Counted from the first letter of the stretch, positions 27,893 through 39,386 are shown. The stretch is 64,000 nt of DNA from Rhodopseudomonas palustris (GCF_003226555.1 NZ_QKQS01000023.1:206858-270857), one strand, 5' to 3'. The notes: generated from the letters alone by a model not told the origin. Program-made: numbers and translations.

Positions 27893-29449
27893 CTAGGCCT
27901 CGGTGAAAGCGCCCTGGCGGATCGAGGCATCGCCGCGAGCGACGTGGCGGATCTCCGACTTGCCGACGCGCTCCAGGTACTCCTTGAAGTACGCGATCAC
28001 CGACTGCTCGATGTATTCGAACGCGTAAGTCTCGACCGCTTCGATGCCGGCGCCGGCCAGCGAATCCTTCGGGCATAGGCCGATCTTGGCGACCAGCACG
28101 GCAGTGCAGTCGTTCAGCGCCTTGAGGATTGGTTCGATGCCGGTCTCGCTGGCATAGCCGCCCTCGCAATACAGATCGACGCGGCGATGACCGACGAACT
28201 TGGCACCTGCGGTCGACACCTCGTAGATCTGGAATTCGTGGGCGTGGCCGAAATGCTCGTTGATGACGCCGCCACCCTTGGTGGCGATTGCCACCTGGAT
28301 CTTGATGGTCGCAGTCTCATCGGCGAGCTTGTCCAGCTCGCGCTGCTTGGCGACCGCGATGGCATCGCGTTCGGCTTCGACCTTGGCCTGATAAGCCTGG
28401 CGGCCGGCGAGGTCGTATTCGACGTCCATCGCCATCACCTTCTCGGTGGTGAATTCGGCGCTGCGGTCCTCGCCGAGCAGTCCGACCGCGTCGGCACGGC
28501 ACTGCCGGCAATGCCGCATCATGTTCATTTCGCCTTCGCACGCGTCCTGCAGCGCTTTCAGCTCCTGCGCGGTCGGACCGCGCTGGCCCGACAGACCGAA
28601 GGCGGTGCCGTGCTCGGCCTCCGAGATCAACGGCATGATGTTGTGCAGGAAGGCGCCGCGCGACTTCACCGCCTTGTTGACCTCGATCAGGTGCTCGTCG
28701 TTGATCCCCGGGATCATCACCGAGTTGACCTTCACCAGGATGCCGCGCGCCACCAGCATCTCCAGGCCGAGCAATTGCCGCTCACTGAGGATCTTCGACG
28801 CCTCGACGCCGGTGTAGCGGCGGTGATTGTAGAAGATCCACGGATAGATCTTCGCGCCGACTTCCGGATCGACCATGTTGATGGTGATGGTGACGTGATC
28901 GACCTTCATGGCGGCGATCTGATCGACATAGTCGGGCAGCATCAGGCCGTTGGTCGAGAGACACAGCTTGATGTCGGGCGCCGCCTCGGTGACCATCTCG
29001 AAGGTCTTGAAGGTCTTGGCCGGATTGGCGAGCGCATCGCCCGGACCGGCGATGCCAAGCACGGTCATCTGCGGAATGGTCGAAGCCACCGCAACGACCT
29101 TGCGCGCGGCCTGCTCCGGGGTCAGCTTCTCACTGACCACGCCGGGGCGGGATTCGTTGGCGCAATCGTATTTGCGATTGCAGTAATTACACTGGATGTT
29201 GCACGCGGGAGCGACCGCGACGTGCATGCGAGCGAAGTGATGATGCGCCTGCTCGCTGTAGCACGGATGGTTCTTCACCTTCTCCCAGATTTCCGGCGGC
29301 AGATCGCTGGGGCCTGCGGCCGAGCCGCAACCGGTCTTACCCGCGCCACCCTTGCTGCTGCAGCCCGACTGCGCCGCGCTGTTGCGCATCGCCTCGAACG
29401 ACACCGTTCCCAGGGCGCTGAAATCATGCAGTTGCAGCAGCTTGCTCAT
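27893..29449 (-). CDS. nifB: NifB radical SAM NifB-co synthase
   Basis: From the ATG at 29449 the protein is 518 residues. It has an N-terminal cysteine-rich stretch, then the radical SAM motif CNIQCNYC at about residues 82-89. The C-terminal 110 residues form a NifX-like domain ([21 protein letters not shown]). NifB fuses two Fe-S clusters into the 8Fe core of FeMo-cofactor with insertion of carbide. The gene lies between two ferredoxin genes and is read from the upstream fdxN promoter, since no -24/-12 element is seen in the 157 bases before it. Confidence 0.97.
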   Translation of the reverse strand: MSKLLQLHDFSALGTVSFEAMRNSAAQSGCSSKGGAGKTGCGSAAGPSDLPPEIWEKVKNHPCYSEQAHHHFARMHVAVAPACNIQCNYCNRKYDCANESRPGVVSEKLTPEQAARKVVAVASTIPQMTVLGIAGPGDALANPAKTFKTFEMVTEAAPDIKLCLSTNGLMLPDYVDQIAAMKVDHVTITINMVDPEVGAKIYPWIFYNHRRYTGVEASKILSERQLLGLEMLVARGILVKVNSVMIPGINDEHLIEVNKAVKSRGAFLHNIMPLISEAEHGTAFGLSGQRGPTAQELKALQDACEGEMNMMRHCRQCRADAVGLLGEDRSAEFTTEKVMAMDVEYDLAGRQAYQAKVEAERDAIAVAKQRELDKLADETATIKIQVAIATKGGGVINEHFGHAHEFQIYEVSTAGAKFVGHRRVDLYCEGGYASETGIEPILKALNDCTAVLVAKIGLCPKDSLAGAGIEAVETYAFEYIEQSVIAYFKEYLERVGKSEIRHVARGDASIRQGAFTEA

Positions 29450-29606
29450 GTCCGGGCCTCGTTCGATCGCCGCACGCAGGCGGCTTGTCGGTGGGTGATG
29501 GTGCTGCAACCGAGCCGGCGAAGATCGATCCCGATCCCCGGGCGCGGCGATCCGTTGAAGACGGCGTCCGACGGTCAAGGCGTCGGCCGTCTTGCAAGGT
29601 CACGCG

Positions 29607-29801
29607 TCAGGCCGGCACGCAGGTGTTGTCGACCGGGCAGACCGAGACGCACTGCGGCTTGTCGAACTGACCTTCGCACTCGGTGCACTTGGTCGCGTCG
29701 ATCACATAGGTGCCGCGCTTCATGCTGATCGCGGCGTTCGGGCATTCGAATTCGCACGCACCGCAGACGGTGCACTGGGAGGTAACAATCTTGTAGGCCA
29801 T
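29607..29801 (-). CDS. fdxN: 2[4Fe-4S] ferredoxin FdxN
   Basis: The 64-residue protein has cysteines in [16 protein letters not shown] and [19 protein letters not shown]. This is the 2[4Fe-4S] nif-type ferredoxin pattern with a seven- to eight-residue insert in the second cluster. It is the first gene of the nifB operon and likely an electron donor to NifH or NifB. It is a paralogue of the 73-residue ferredoxin downstream of nifB. Confidence 0.93.
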
Positions 29802-29843
29802 GGTCGGCTCCTGGTTCGCAGAGTGCTGCTGACCAGCTGTCTT

Positions 29844-29858
29844 TCAAGCCCCGTGCCA
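29844..29858 (-). promoter_or_regulatory. Sigma-54 promoter of the fdxN-nifB operon
   Basis: The minus strand reads TGGCAC-N5-TTGA, one base off the consensus at the last position of the -12 element. It lies 43 bases before the fdxN start codon, with two NifA sites upstream. No other promoter is evident before nifB or the genes to SIR2-like. Confidence 0.78.
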
Positions 29859-29914
29859 GATGCCTGATGATTGATTTTAAAGAGCTATTTCTCGCTTTCG
29901 AGGAGCAGCACCGG

Positions 29915-29930
29915 TGTAAGGCCCCCGACA
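29915..29930. promoter_or_regulatory. NifA upstream activator site 1 for fdxN-nifB
   Basis: TGT-N10-ACA, 57 bases upstream of the fdxN -24 box. A second such site starts three bases further on. Confidence 0.7.
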
Positions 29931-29932
29931 CT

Positions 29933-29948
29933 TGTCGCAAGTCTGACA
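29933..29948. promoter_or_regulatory. NifA upstream activator site 2 for fdxN-nifB
   Basis: TGT-N10-ACA, 75 bases upstream of the fdxN -24 box, about 1.7 helical turns from site 1. Confidence 0.72.
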
Positions 29949-30019
29949 GGCGTCCTGACCTGTCATCGGGGTTCGCGAGGCACGATCGCGATCAGCTTTG
30001 AAGTGCTCACAGACAGCCA

Positions 30020-30049
30020 AACGCGCGGCGCCGGACAGCGTCGCGCGTT
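30020..30049 (-). terminator. Terminator after nifA
   Basis: An 8-bp stem (AACGCGCG / CGCGCGTT), extended by three pairs after one mismatch, lies 27 bases past the nifA stop. It is followed on the minus strand by only three T residues. Confidence 0.5.
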
Positions 30050-30075
30050 TTCCCGATGGTCGCGCGCAAGGCGCG

Positions 30076-31830
<1,755 letters not shown>

Positions 31831-32141
31831 AGCTGGTCTCCATCGCCCCCGAGCTTTCCCCCGTCAGATCCGGAGCGTTGCGAGATTGTGGATGAATTCC
31901 AACCAGATGTCGTGCTCATCTTGGCTGCATCGCTGCGGAAGTTATGGCTAGCTCTGCTTAGTGAATTACCACGAGCAAAACCGCTGATAATCAACCGATT
32001 ACTACTCTACCACCAGTCCGGCGCCGTAATCGCATTGATGCAGCGCAAAACCGATCGACCAAAAGAGCAGCAACAAGCAGGCAACAAACCAGACTGCCAA
32101 TCAGTCGCGAACTAATTCCGAACTAGCCATCGGACCGCCCC
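31831..32141. other. fixR-nifA intergenic region
   Basis: This 311-base gap between fixR and nifA is more AT-rich in its upper half. I saw no -24/-12 element, FNR/FixK palindrome or clear terminator. It may hold a sigma-70-type nifA promoter, or nifA may depend on readthrough from fixR. Confidence 0.4.
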
Positions 32142-33038
32142 TCAGACGTGCTGACCGCCATTGATGTGGATTTCTTCGCCGGTGACGTAGCTGGCTGCAT
32201 CCGAGCAGAGAAAGAACATCACCTTGGCAACTTCGTCCGGTGTCCCGATACGCCGCATTGGGATTGTCGGCGCCAGCATCGCCTCGGTCTCCGGCGACAG
32301 AATGTCGGTCTTGATCTCGCCCGGCGCGATCGCATTCACCCTGATACCGTAAGGCGCATAGTCGTGCGCCATCTCGCGGGTCAGGCAGGTCAGCGCCGCC
32401 TTCGAGGTCGCGTAGGCACTACCTGCGAACGGATGCACCCGCGAGCCGACGATCGAGGTGACGTTCACGATCGAGCCTTGCCCGGCGCGCAGTTCGTCGA
32501 ACAGTCCCTGCGCCAGCATCACCGGCGCCAGCAGGTTGACGTGGAACACGCTCATCCAGGTCGCGACCGGCGTGTTCAGCGAGGTCAGCCGCTCGCCTTC
32601 CGCGTTCTTCGGTGAGATCGCCGCGTTGTTGATCAGCGCGTGCAGCGGCCCGCCGCCCAGCTTCTCTTTCAACTCGTCGATCGCCCGCGGCACCGCTCGA
32701 TGGTCGGCGAGTTCGACCGCGACGTGGTTTTCGAGGCCTGTCGCCCATGGGCAGCGATCGTCGGCGAATGGCTGTCGCGAGCAAGTGATGATGCGCCAGC
32801 CGGCGTCGGAGAACAGCTTGCCGGTCGCATGACCGATGCCGCGCGACGCGCCGGTCAGCACCAGAGTCTTCTGCTTACCGGTGCGCGCCTCACGCTGGTC
32901 GTTGTGAAACGGACAGGCGCCACCGGCCACGGACGGCATTCCGGCCGGCATGCTGGGAGGCATCTCGGCAGGGCGCCCAACTGGCGGCGGCGAAGGTGCG
33001 GGGTCGGGCCGCTCGGCGTGCAATGGTTCGGGGTGCAC
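32142..33038 (-). CDS. fixR: FixR-like SDR oxidoreductase
   Basis: The 298-residue protein is an SDR with TGASRGIG, LINNAAIS, and YATSK as Y-x3-K. It has a Pro/Ala-rich N-terminal extension of about 55 residues before the Rossmann fold, including GGACPFHNDQ. Its place upstream of nifA matches FixR of Bradyrhizobium, an SDR whose substrate is unknown and whose promoter also serves nifA. A sigma-54 promoter and a NifA site are present in front, so the pair is probably autoactivated. Confidence 0.88.
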   Translation of the reverse strand: MHPEPLHAERPDPAPSPPPVGRPAEMPPSMPAGMPSVAGGACPFHNDQREARTGKQKTLVLTGASRGIGHATGKLFSDAGWRIITCSRQPFADDRCPWATGLENHVAVELADHRAVPRAIDELKEKLGGGPLHALINNAAISPKNAEGERLTSLNTPVATWMSVFHVNLLAPVMLAQGLFDELRAGQGSIVNVTSIVGSRVHPFAGSAYATSKAALTCLTREMAHDYAPYGIRVNAIAPGEIKTDILSPETEAMLAPTIPMRRIGTPDEVAKVMFFLCSDAASYVTGEEIHINGGQHV

Positions 33039-33074
33039 GGGACGGTCTCCATTGGTTTCGTTGCAAGTGAACTT

Positions 33075-33089
33075 GCATGAACCGGGCCA
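33075..33089 (-). promoter_or_regulatory. Sigma-54-type promoter of fixR(-nifA)
   Basis: The minus strand reads TGGCCC-N5-ATGC. The invariant -24 GG and -12 GC are correctly spaced, with two mismatches elsewhere. It lies 37 bases upstream of the fixR start codon, with a NifA site 53 bases further upstream. Confidence 0.6.
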
Positions 33090-33141
33090 ACCGATACGAC
33101 CTTCGATTTAGGCCGACAAACCAAACCTTGTTGCCAGCGAA

Positions 33142-33157
33142 TGTCATCAGAGCGACA
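33142..33157. promoter_or_regulatory. NifA upstream activator site for fixR(-nifA)
   Basis: A TGT-N10-ACA is placed 53 bases upstream of the proposed fixR -24 box, consistent with positive autoregulation of nifA. Confidence 0.6.
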
Positions 33158-33296
33158 CCGACCACACCGCGCAACCCGACACAACGTTGGCTTTCCGACA
33201 TCAAAACCCGCCCTCGGGTACCGCTAACAACAAGCCGCCGATCTGGTCCGCCTCTTGCTTAAGGCTGGTACGGACACTGAACACAGCGTGGTGGTG

Positions 33297-34151
33297 ATGA
33301 CGCAGCCTCTCCAACTCAGCGCCGGCGGCTTCGCGGTCGTGCTCGGTACCAATGAGATCGCCTCGGCCGTCGCTGTTCACCTGCACCGCGCCGGCTACTG
33401 TGTGGTGATGTCCCACGATCCGTTTCCGCCGGTGATCCGGCGCAAGATGGCGTTTCACGACGCGCTGTACGGCGACGAGGTCGCGGTCGACGGCGTCCGC
33501 GGCGAGCGCGTCGATCACGCCACTCAGATCTTCAAGGCGCTACGCCGCTCAGGCCATGTGCTGGTGACCTGGCTGGCGCTGCCCGACCTGCTGCCGATCG
33601 GCGCAATCGACGTTCTGGTCGACTCGCGGATGCAGAAACATCGCGTCACGCCGGACCTGCGGCGGTTGGCGCGGGTCAGCGTCGGCCTCGGCCCGGGCTT
33701 CTCGACGTCCGCAAATTGCGACGTCGCGATCGAGACCCGCCCCGGCCGTAGCGGCCTGATCGTCGATGCCGGCTGGACCGACGCGGCCGACGGTGTCGCC
33801 AGCCCGCTGGGCGCCGTCGGCGCCGAACGGTTCCAATATTCTCAGGCCAGCGGACGCTGGCGGACCGCGGTCGATATCGGCAGCCGGGTGTTCAACGGTT
33901 ATCCGGTCGGCCACCTCGGCGGCGTGCCGGTGCGCGCGCCGTGCGACGGCATTCTGCGCGGTGTCGTCCGCGACGGCCAGGAGGTGCCGCAAGGCGTCAA
34001 GCTGATGGAAGTCGATTCCCGCGGCCGTCATGCGCAGTGGACCGGGATCGACGATCGCGGCCTCGGTATTGCCAAGGCGGTGCTGCGCGCGACCGGGCCG
34101 CAGGCGGAACCCCGCCATCGCCACGCCACGCAGCCACTCGCGGCGCTTTAA
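33297..34151 (+). CDS. YqeB/XdhC-type molybdoenzyme maturation-like protein
   Basis: The 284-residue protein has an N-terminal Rossmann-like VVLGTNEIASAVAVHLHRAGYCVVMSH, then AFHDALYGDEVAVDGV and LVDSRMQK. This resembles the EF2563/YqeB family linked to molybdenum hydroxylase maturation. The C-terminal part (residues about 185-270) looks like a biotin/lipoyl-type barrel (VRAPCDGILRGVVRDGQEVPQGVKLMEVD). I chose the ATG at 33297; an in-frame TTG at 33255 is possible. It is divergent from fixR and convergent with feoB. A link to molybdenum traffic near nif is inference. Confidence 0.7.
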   Translation: MTQPLQLSAGGFAVVLGTNEIASAVAVHLHRAGYCVVMSHDPFPPVIRRKMAFHDALYGDEVAVDGVRGERVDHATQIFKALRRSGHVLVTWLALPDLLPIGAIDVLVDSRMQKHRVTPDLRRLARVSVGLGPGFSTSANCDVAIETRPGRSGLIVDAGWTDAADGVASPLGAVGAERFQYSQASGRWRTAVDIGSRVFNGYPVGHLGGVPVRAPCDGILRGVVRDGQEVPQGVKLMEVDSRGRHAQWTGIDDRGLGIAKAVLRATGPQAEPRHRHATQPLAAL

Positions 34152-34207
34152 GCCGGCGACTGCACAGCGCTATCGATCCGGATATGACGCTCTGATCGAC
34201 GCCGGCG

Positions 34208-36088
34208 CTAGCCTGCGCCGAACGCTACGGCGACATTGTAGGTGATCAGGCTGGCGATGTAGGCGAGCGCGAACATGTAGATGAAGGTGACGCCCATCCA
34301 GCCCCAGCTTCCGGTCTCGCGCTTGATCACCGCCAGCGTCGAGGCACATTGCGGGGCGAACACGAACCAGGCCAGCAGCGACAGCGCGGTGGCTAGGCTC
34401 CACTTCGAGGCCAGCACCTGGCCGATCTGCTCGGCCGCCTCCTTGCCGCCTTCGATCGCATAGACGGTGCCGAGCGCCGCCACCGCGACCTCGCGCGCCG
34501 CCATGCCGGGGATCAGCGCCACGCCGATCTGCCAGTTGAAGCCGAGCGGCGCCAGCACCGGCTCGATCGCGTGGCCGATGATCGAAGCCAGACTGAAATC
34601 GATCGCCGGTTCGGTCGCCCCGGCCGGCGGTCGCGGGAACGAGGCCAGGAACCAGATCAGCACCATCATCGAGAAGATCGTGGTGCCGGCGCGCTGCAGA
34701 AACATCTTGGCGCGGATGTAGACGCCGATGGCGACGCTCTTCAGCCGCGGCAGCTTGTAGTCGGGCAGTTCGAGCATGAACGGCGCCGGCTCGTAGTCGC
34801 GCCACATGAAGAACTTGACCAGCGCCGATACGGTCAGCGCGCTGACGATGCCGGCGGTGTAGAGACCGAACATCACCAGCCCCTGCAGATTTATCCAGCC
34901 GAACACCTCCTTGGCCGGCACGAAGGCCGAGATGATCAGCGTGTAGACCGGGATCCGCGCCGAGCAGGTCATCAGCGGGGCGATCAGAATCGTCGTCAGG
35001 CGATCGCGCTTATTGTCGATCACCCGCGTAGCCATGATTCCAGGGATGGCGCAGGCAAAGCTCGACAGCAGCGGAATGAAGGCGCGGCCGTGCAGCCCGG
35101 CGCCGCCCATGATGCGGTCCATCAGGAACGCAGCGCGCGCCATGTAGCCGAGGTCTTCCAGCAGCAGGATAAACAGGAAGATGATCATGATCTGCGGCAG
35201 GAACACGAGGACGCTGCCGACACCGGAGATGACGCCGTTCTGCAGGAAGCTCTGCAGCAGCCCTTCCGGCATATTGGCCTGCACGAACGCGCCGAGCGCC
35301 TCGAAGCCGCCTGAGATCAGTTCCATCAACGGCTGTGCCCAGGAGAACACCGCCTGGAACATCACGAACAGGATCAGAACCAGGATCGCCAGGCCGGCCA
35401 CCGGATGCAGCACCACTCGATCGACCTGGGCGGTGAGGGTGTGCGGGCGCGCCGGCAGGCTGACGCACTCGCCGATGATCCGGTCGGCCTCGCGCTGCAG
35501 CGCGCGCAGTTCGCTGGTGCTCAGCGGACGCCAGTGGTCGCCGGTAGAAGGCGTCGGCGCCCGGCCGGCAAATTCATCGGTCCGCTTCAGCAGTTCCGCG
35601 GTGCCGCCCTTGCGGACCGCAATCGACGTCACCACCGGAATGCCAAGCTGTGCCGAGAGCTTCTCGACATCGACCGTGACGCCGCGGCGCATCGCGATGT
35701 CGTACATGTTGAGCACGAGCATCAGCGGCCGGCCGGTGGCCTTCAGTTCCAGCATCAAGCGGAAGGTCAGCCGCAGGTTCGTCGAGTCGGCAACACACAG
35801 CACCAGATCCGGCACGGCCTCGCCCGACTTGCGGCCGAGCACGACGTCGCGGGTGATCTCTTCGTCGGGGCTGCGGCCGCGCAGCGAATAGGTCCCCGGC
35901 AGGTCGACTAGGCTGACGATGCGGCCGCCCGGCGTGGTGAACAGGCCAGTCTTGCGTTCGACGGTCACACCCGGGTAGTTCGCCACCTTCTGACGACTGC
36001 CCGTCAGAGCGTTGAACAGCGAAGTTTTGCCGCTATTGGGCGTTCCAACCAGAGCGAGGTTGAACGGATGGGAATCGACCGAGCTCAT
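34208..36088 (-). CDS. feoB: FeoB ferrous iron transporter
   Basis: The 626-residue protein has an N-terminal G domain with G1 GTPNSGKTS, G3 DLPGTYSL and G4 NMYD. It is followed by a helical spacer and a membrane part with two Gate motifs and many hydrophobic segments (for example VLVFLPQIMIIFLFILLLEDLGYM). It moves Fe(II) across the inner membrane under low oxygen. It is shorter than E. coli FeoB (773), as in many alphaproteobacteria. It is paired with feoA 37 bases upstream and adjacent to nif, matching the high iron demand of nitrogenase. Confidence 0.96.
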   Translation of the reverse strand: MSSVDSHPFNLALVGTPNSGKTSLFNALTGSRQKVANYPGVTVERKTGLFTTPGGRIVSLVDLPGTYSLRGRSPDEEITRDVVLGRKSGEAVPDLVLCVADSTNLRLTFRLMLELKATGRPLMLVLNMYDIAMRRGVTVDVEKLSAQLGIPVVTSIAVRKGGTAELLKRTDEFAGRAPTPSTGDHWRPLSTSELRALQREADRIIGECVSLPARPHTLTAQVDRVVLHPVAGLAILVLILFVMFQAVFSWAQPLMELISGGFEALGAFVQANMPEGLLQSFLQNGVISGVGSVLVFLPQIMIIFLFILLLEDLGYMARAAFLMDRIMGGAGLHGRAFIPLLSSFACAIPGIMATRVIDNKRDRLTTILIAPLMTCSARIPVYTLIISAFVPAKEVFGWINLQGLVMFGLYTAGIVSALTVSALVKFFMWRDYEPAPFMLELPDYKLPRLKSVAIGVYIRAKMFLQRAGTTIFSMMVLIWFLASFPRPPAGATEPAIDFSLASIIGHAIEPVLAPLGFNWQIGVALIPGMAAREVAVAALGTVYAIEGGKEAAEQIGQVLASKWSLATALSLLAWFVFAPQCASTLAVIKRETGSWGWMGVTFIYMFALAYIASLITYNVAVAFGAG

Positions 36089-36125
36089 CGCACAGGCGCC
36101 AAATCAACAAACTGCAATTCGCGCG

Positions 36126-36416
36126 TCACATCAGTACGACCGCCATCGCCTCGCGGCGACGAACCGCGATGGTGATGTTGTCGACCCGAACCGCGATCGG
36201 GTCGCGGCCGATGATCCCCTCGTGCAGCACTTCGACTTTGGCACCCTCGACGAACCCGAGTTCGATCAGGCGGCTTTCCAGCTCCACGGGCTGCAACGAC
36301 GAGACGCCGCGCTGCGGATCAATTGCCTGAACCACGCCGCGATAGCCTCGGCGCGCGTTCCCCAGCAGGATCGGCTGGTGATGGCTGTGGCCGTTGTGAG
36401 GGAGGTTCTTGGTCAT
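36126..36416 (-). CDS. feoA: FeoA small iron-transport protein
   Basis: The 96-residue SH3-like protein has RLIELGFVEGAKVEVLHEGIIGRDPIAVRV, the FeoA core. The N-terminus is His-rich (HNGHSHHQP). The start at 36416 is preferred because GGAAGAAC lies at a suitable distance; an ATG five codons upstream would consume that site. FeoA is needed for FeoB activity. It is first in the feoAB pair. Confidence 0.93.
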   Translation of the reverse strand: MTKNLPHNGHSHHQPILLGNARRGYRGVVQAIDPQRGVSSLQPVELESRLIELGFVEGAKVEVLHEGIIGRDPIAVRVDNITIAVRRREAMAVVLM

Positions 36417-36803
36417 GACTCGTTCTTCCAATCGGCGCCGCGAAGGTCAAGGGATTCAAGCCGGCGCCGTCGGGAGTTTAGAACGATTGTAACAGGCGCT
36501 ATCAATTCGCATGTAACAAGAAAGCCCCGCCAGATGGTTTGATTTGGCACAAAACCGCGGACTGCTTCGGCCAGATTCAATCTAAACGCGAGCAAGCAAA
36601 CCGCATGCCTCATCTGACTACAGCGCGCAGCGCGAGCCGCGCGGGGATCCGTAAACCATGGAGCGTGATCGGAGCAGCCGGCTCTCGCCCGTTAAGGCTT
36701 CGGCCAATAGCGTGCCCGATAATCGGCGCGGATCGGGAACTCGCCCGATCGTTGACGCCGGCTGGATCACAACGACCGACCGCAGCCGCGACCGGGAAGC
36801 GCC
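36417..36803. other. Region upstream of feoA
   Basis: No gene is supported in this gap. Two direct TGTAACA copies, at 36488-36494 and 36512-36518 (24 bases apart), lie about 72-102 bases upstream of the feoA start and could be an operator. No Fur/Irr box or FNR palindrome was recognised. Confidence 0.35.
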
Positions 36804-36965
36804 ATGTCCGCAAAGACCGCCAAAGCGAAACGACGCAAGCCGGCCACAGCCGCCAGCAGCTCGTGGTTCATAATGCTGACTCAGAATCTCACCAACATGG
36901 CGACCGTCCTGGCGTCGTCGGGATCAGTGCTACTCTGCCTGCTGATCGCCAAGCGCTTCGCCTGA
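36804..36965 (+). CDS. Possible 53-residue small membrane protein
   Basis: This short open frame starts at an ATG with GGGAAG four bases upstream. It encodes a basic N-terminus (AKTAKAKRRK), then a hydrophobic stretch (MATVLASSGSVLLCLLIAKR) and stops at once. The layout fits a single-pass small membrane protein. Homology is unknown to me, and the frame is short enough to be chance. A CCGCGCC/GGCGCGG hairpin lies about 30 bases downstream, between it and the chemoreceptor gene. Confidence 0.35.
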   Translation: MSAKTAKAKRRKPATAASSSWFIMLTQNLTNMATVLASSGSVLLCLLIAKRFA

Positions 36966-37037
36966 GGCGATCGTGATCCAGGTCGGTTACCGCCGCGCCG
37001 AGGCGGCGCGGCGACAGACGGCGGAGCTTGTGCCCGA

Positions 37038-38729
37038 TCAGGCGACCCGAACGGTGTCGAGGAACTTGGTGACCTCGATCTTCAGCCGACTCGATTCCTG
37101 CGACAGTGACTGCGCGGCGGACAACACCTGAACGGACGCCGATCCGGTCTCAGTGGCCCCGCGCTGCACGTCCGAGATGTTCGCGGACACCTGCTGGGTG
37201 CCGTGCGCAGCCTGCTGCACGTTGCGGGAGATTTCCTGTGTCGCTGCGCCCTGTTCCTCGACCGCGGCGGCGATCGCCGAAGAAATTTCCGACATTCGCC
37301 CGATGGTGAGGCCGATTTCGCGGATCGCCTCGACCGAATCGTTGGTGGCCGATTGGATTCCGGAAATGTGCTGGCTGATCTCGCCGGTGGCTTTCGCGGT
37401 CTGCTCCGCCAAAGCCTTGACCTCCGCAGCCACCACCGCAAAGCCGCGACCGGCTTCGCCGGCCCGAGCCGCCTCGATGGTAGCATTGAGCGCGAGCAGA
37501 TTGGTCTGGCCGGCGATGGTATTGATCAGTTCCACCACGTCGCCGATCCGGCTGGCGGCCTCCGAGAGATCGCCGACGCTGGCGTTGGTCTTGCGGGCCT
37601 GATCGACCGCCTCCGAGGCGATGCGAGACGACTCCTGCACCTGACGACTGATCTCGGTGATCGACGACGACATCTCCTCGGTCGCGGAAGCGACCGACTG
37701 AACGTTGGTGGAAGCCTCTTCGGACGCCGCAGCGACCGAGGTCGCCAAGTCCTGCGAGCGGTCGGCGGTCGAGGTCAGCGTGCCCGCCGACGCCTCCAGC
37801 TCGGTGGATGCCGACGACACCGTATCGACGATTTCGCTGATCGCCTTTTCGAACTGCCGGGTGGCGGCATCGACCCGCTGGCCGCGCGCGATCTTCTCCT
37901 CGGCCTCGCGGGCCGCAGCCTGATCGGCGTCGCGCTTGGCGATCAGCGCTTCTTTGAAGATCTGCAGCGAATCCGCCATCGCGCCGATCTCGGTCGCTTC
38001 CCCGCGATGCGGCACCTCGGCGGTCAGGTCGCCCTGGCCGAGCGCCTGCATCGGCGCAATGATCGAAGCGATTCCACGGCTGATGTCGCGGATCACCAGA
38101 TAGCTCGCGATCGCCCCGAACGCGATCGCCAGGACCAAGATCGTGATTACGATCATCAGTGCCGAGCTATAGGTGGCCTCCGCCGTCGCGGTGGATTCGT
38201 CGGATCCCCTGTTGTTGACATCGACACTCTTCTGCACGAGCGCATCGACCCGGCTGCCGATCGGCCCAAGGGTCTTGGTCAAGTACACGCCGAGCTCCGC
38301 GGTCGACTGACCAAGACTCTGCTGCGACATCTCGACCGCCTTTTTGGCGCCGTCGAGATAGAGGTTCAGCTCCTTGGTAAAGTCCTGATAGAGCGCTTTC
38401 TCTTCAGGCGACGTGATCATCTTACGGTAGATTTCGAGCTGCTTGTTGATGGTGTCTTCGACGCGGGCGATCCGCTTGGCTGCAGTCGCCTTGCCTTCCG
38501 CCGTCACTTCCATTGCATGAGCTCGCAACGTCACGCGGTACATCGCCAGCGTGGTGCGGATATCACCAAGGGCGCGAATGCTCGGCAACCAATTCGTCCC
38601 GATGTCGATCGTGGAGTTGTTCAGGGTCCGCATCTTGAGCAGACCAAGACCACCGACCCCGGACAACGCGACGAGAAGCAGAGCCACGAGCGCGATAATC
38701 TTGGTGCGTATTGAAAGACTGGACAGCAT
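37038..38729 (-). CDS. Methyl-accepting chemotaxis protein
   Basis: The 563-residue chemoreceptor has a first membrane helix (about 8-32), a periplasmic four-helix-bundle sensor (about 33-185), and a second membrane helix (about 190-215). It then has a HAMP domain with DISRGI and ALGQGDL, and a long signalling coiled coil with the hairpin tip [28 protein letters not shown]. It senses an unidentified signal and controls CheA. The methylation and tip regions look complete. It is monocistronic. Confidence 0.95.
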   Translation of the reverse strand: MLSSLSIRTKIIALVALLLVALSGVGGLGLLKMRTLNNSTIDIGTNWLPSIRALGDIRTTLAMYRVTLRAHAMEVTAEGKATAAKRIARVEDTINKQLEIYRKMITSPEEKALYQDFTKELNLYLDGAKKAVEMSQQSLGQSTAELGVYLTKTLGPIGSRVDALVQKSVDVNNRGSDESTATAEATYSSALMIVITILVLAIAFGAIASYLVIRDISRGIASIIAPMQALGQGDLTAEVPHRGEATEIGAMADSLQIFKEALIAKRDADQAAAREAEEKIARGQRVDAATRQFEKAISEIVDTVSSASTELEASAGTLTSTADRSQDLATSVAAASEEASTNVQSVASATEEMSSSITEISRQVQESSRIASEAVDQARKTNASVGDLSEAASRIGDVVELINTIAGQTNLLALNATIEAARAGEAGRGFAVVAAEVKALAEQTAKATGEISQHISGIQSATNDSVEAIREIGLTIGRMSEISSAIAAAVEEQGAATQEISRNVQQAAHGTQQVSANISDVQRGATETGSASVQVLSAAQSLSQESSRLKIEVTKFLDTVRVA

Positions 38730-39386
38730 CGACTTCTACTCGTCTGGAAGGAGACTCATTATGTGCGCTTCCGCACATTCGGATCATTCCGAGTCGACTC
38801 GTACTGGACACGTGAACGATCCTTGGAAGCAGATTGCGGTATTCCCCTTGAGGGGGCGTTAACCCTGGTCCCACGTAGAATTACGGAGTACGTGTCATCC
38901 CGAGGCTCTTCGGGAACCAAGTGCGCCACACCGTAAACATTTGATCTATTTATCGAATTTGTTTCGACGCGATTCATCTACCTCAGTCCGCTGTAGGTAT
39001 CCAGATGCACCGACCCGACCGCACGCGGGAATGGCGGTATTCGATTACGCACCCCATGACCACGAGACGACCGTAACGAGTCCGCGGAAGCGACCGCACC
39101 TGCGACGAGGTCGAACCGGGAGCCAGCGTCGCGCCGCTCCCTCTTGATCGAACGGGATCAACTCACGGTCAGTCGGCGGTCAGTGCCGCCAATCGGCACC
39201 GGGACTGCGGAATCCGTTCGACAACCCGCCGATTCAGAGCTTTTGCGTCCCGCAGCTATCAGTCCGTCACGGCGACAAGGATGCCGCAAGACATCTGGAG
39301 CGCAAGCGCGGCCTCATCGCACGGTTGACCGTCAACCAACACCGGCGCCGGGGCTATGAAGTACTATTAGGGGGTGCTCAAACGAA
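38730..39386. other. Intergenic region between chemoreceptor and cbb operon
   Basis: This stretch of about 660 bases has only short overlapping frames without good starts or family features. I see no tRNA, repeat or clear promoter other than what must serve the chemoreceptor near 38730-38800. Confidence 0.5.

Noticed and set aside
29450-29606. Separate promoter for nifB
   Set aside because: GCAACCGAGCCGGCG resembles a reversed -12 element, but no -24 GG/TGGCAC is at the correct spacing. nifB is more likely read from the fdxN promoter.
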